NCBI GenBank assembly: GCA_946480485.1
Contig: CAMLJW010000084.1
Location: 1-15,166 of the forward strand
Source of the DNA: an uncultured Streptomyces sp.
Lineage (GTDB): Bacteria > Actinomycetota > Actinomycetes > Streptomycetales > Streptomycetaceae
DNA length: 15,166 bases
Direction of reading: 5' to 3'
The position numbers were made by a program, and so were the translations under genes. Position 1 is the first letter of the stretch. Each line of letters starts with the position of its first letter. Below the pieces are notes generated by a model. That model was not told the DNA's origin and did no database searches. It saw only the letters and a program-made list of their open reading frames with translations. This document shows, one piece after another, positions 14,679 through 15,166 of the stretch.

Positions 14679-15166
14679 ATGGCCATGAACCCCCGCCTCC
14701 GCAAGCTCACCCTCACCGCGCACGTCACCTCCTCGGTCGGCTGGCTCGGCGCTGTCGTCGTGTTCGTCGTCCTCGCTGTCGTGGGTCTGGTCGGCCGGGA
14801 TCCCCAGACCGTGCGCGGGGCCTACCTGGCGATGGAGCTGACCGGCTCGTTCGTACTGGTCCCGCTGAGCTTCGCCTCGCTGCTCACAGGGCTCGTCCAG
14901 GCGCTGGGGACCGCCTGGGGCCTGTTTCGGCACTACTGGGTCGTCATCAAGCTGCTGATCAACGTGGTCGCGACCGTTCTGCTACTGGTGCACATGCAGG
15001 TAGCCAGCCATGTCGCCGACGCCGCGGCCCGGGAGGCGCTCGCCGGCGGTGACCTCATGGGAATGAGGGTCCAGTTGCTGGCCGACGCCGCAGCGGCCCT
15101 GCTCGTGCTGATCGTGGCCGTGACGCTGTCGGTCATTCTGGTTGCCTTCTCGTTCGCGGTGTTGCT
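14679..15166 (+). CDS. Four-helix integral membrane protein, DUF2269-like (3' end outside window)
   Basis: 162 codons are visible, open at the window edge. The start chosen is ATG 14679, five bases after the previous stop, so it is translationally coupled; ATG 14685 is a near alternative. Membrane segments are at about 15-39 (HVTSSVGWLGAVVVFVVLAV...), 54-77 (GSFVLVPLSFASLLTGLVQA), 87-105 (WVVIKLLINVVATVLLLVH) and 137-162. Conserved-looking charged turns are RGAYLAMEL and GLFRHYWVVIK, and a His lies in the first helix and near the third. The layout resembles DUF2269-type or CopD-like four-helix membrane proteins often seen in actinobacteria. No function can be assigned from sequence. It is probably co-regulated with the small Met/His-tailed protein through the TetR operator. 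Confidence 0.8.
   Translation, partial: MAMNPRLRKLTLTAHVTSSVGWLGAVVVFVVLAVVGLVGRDPQTVRGAYLAMELTGSFVLVPLSFASLLTGLVQALGTAWGLFRHYWVVIKLLINVVATVLLLVHMQVASHVADAAAREALAGGDLMGMRVQLLADAAAALLVLIVAVTLSVILVAFSFAVL

Overview
The window has very high GC content, GTG as well as ATG starts, purine-rich ribosome binding sites and protein families typical of Streptomyces, so I read it as a streptomycete or close relative. No species is claimed. It looks like an accessory or chromosome-arm stretch: intact metal-handling and cell-wall genes are separated by gene fragments left by deletions.

Left part (1-3704), copper and cobalt. A copper chaperone (copZ) and a Cu+ P1B-ATPase (copA, cut by the window edge) run leftward behind a CsoR-type operator and promoter. 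The copA frame covers positions 1-1988 on the minus strand and is open at the window edge. Facing the other way is a compact cobalamin riboswitch, then a damaged cbtB, an intact cbtA (cobalt uptake) and a strong hairpin that may terminate it.

Middle (3727-8115), decayed genes. This part holds the C-terminal remnant of an AarF/UbiB kinase-like gene and an intact OmpR-type response regulator. The regulator's histidine kinase partner has lost its middle and its end. The kinase remnant lies tail to tail with a frameshifted, 3'-truncated gene for a multi-pass membrane protein, which carries two copies of a Cys-containing module and a DUF3592-like tail. Further right is a frameshifted fragment of a secreted-protein C-terminal domain.

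Cell-wall pair (7702-11126). A MurJ lipid II flippase gene (minus) and a FemX/FemAB-type peptidyltransferase gene (plus) diverge from a 143-bp intergenic region. The murJ frame has lost its normal stop and reads on into the secreted-protein fragment and further sequence.

Right part (11377-15166). A class I methyltransferase is followed by an IS5-like transposase fragment. Next is a NiCoT nickel/cobalt permease with a clear Nur-type operator in its promoter. Last comes a TetR regulator, divergent from a tiny Met/Gly/His-tailed membrane protein and a larger membrane protein cut by the window end.

Together the copper, cobalt and nickel genes, with three different metal or cofactor control elements (CsoR box, B12 riboswitch, Nur box), make this a transition-metal homeostasis cluster. 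A palindrome of the form CTAAR-N3-YTTAG occurs three times in gene-poor gaps (2533, 4318, 11179) and is explained by none of the annotated genes.
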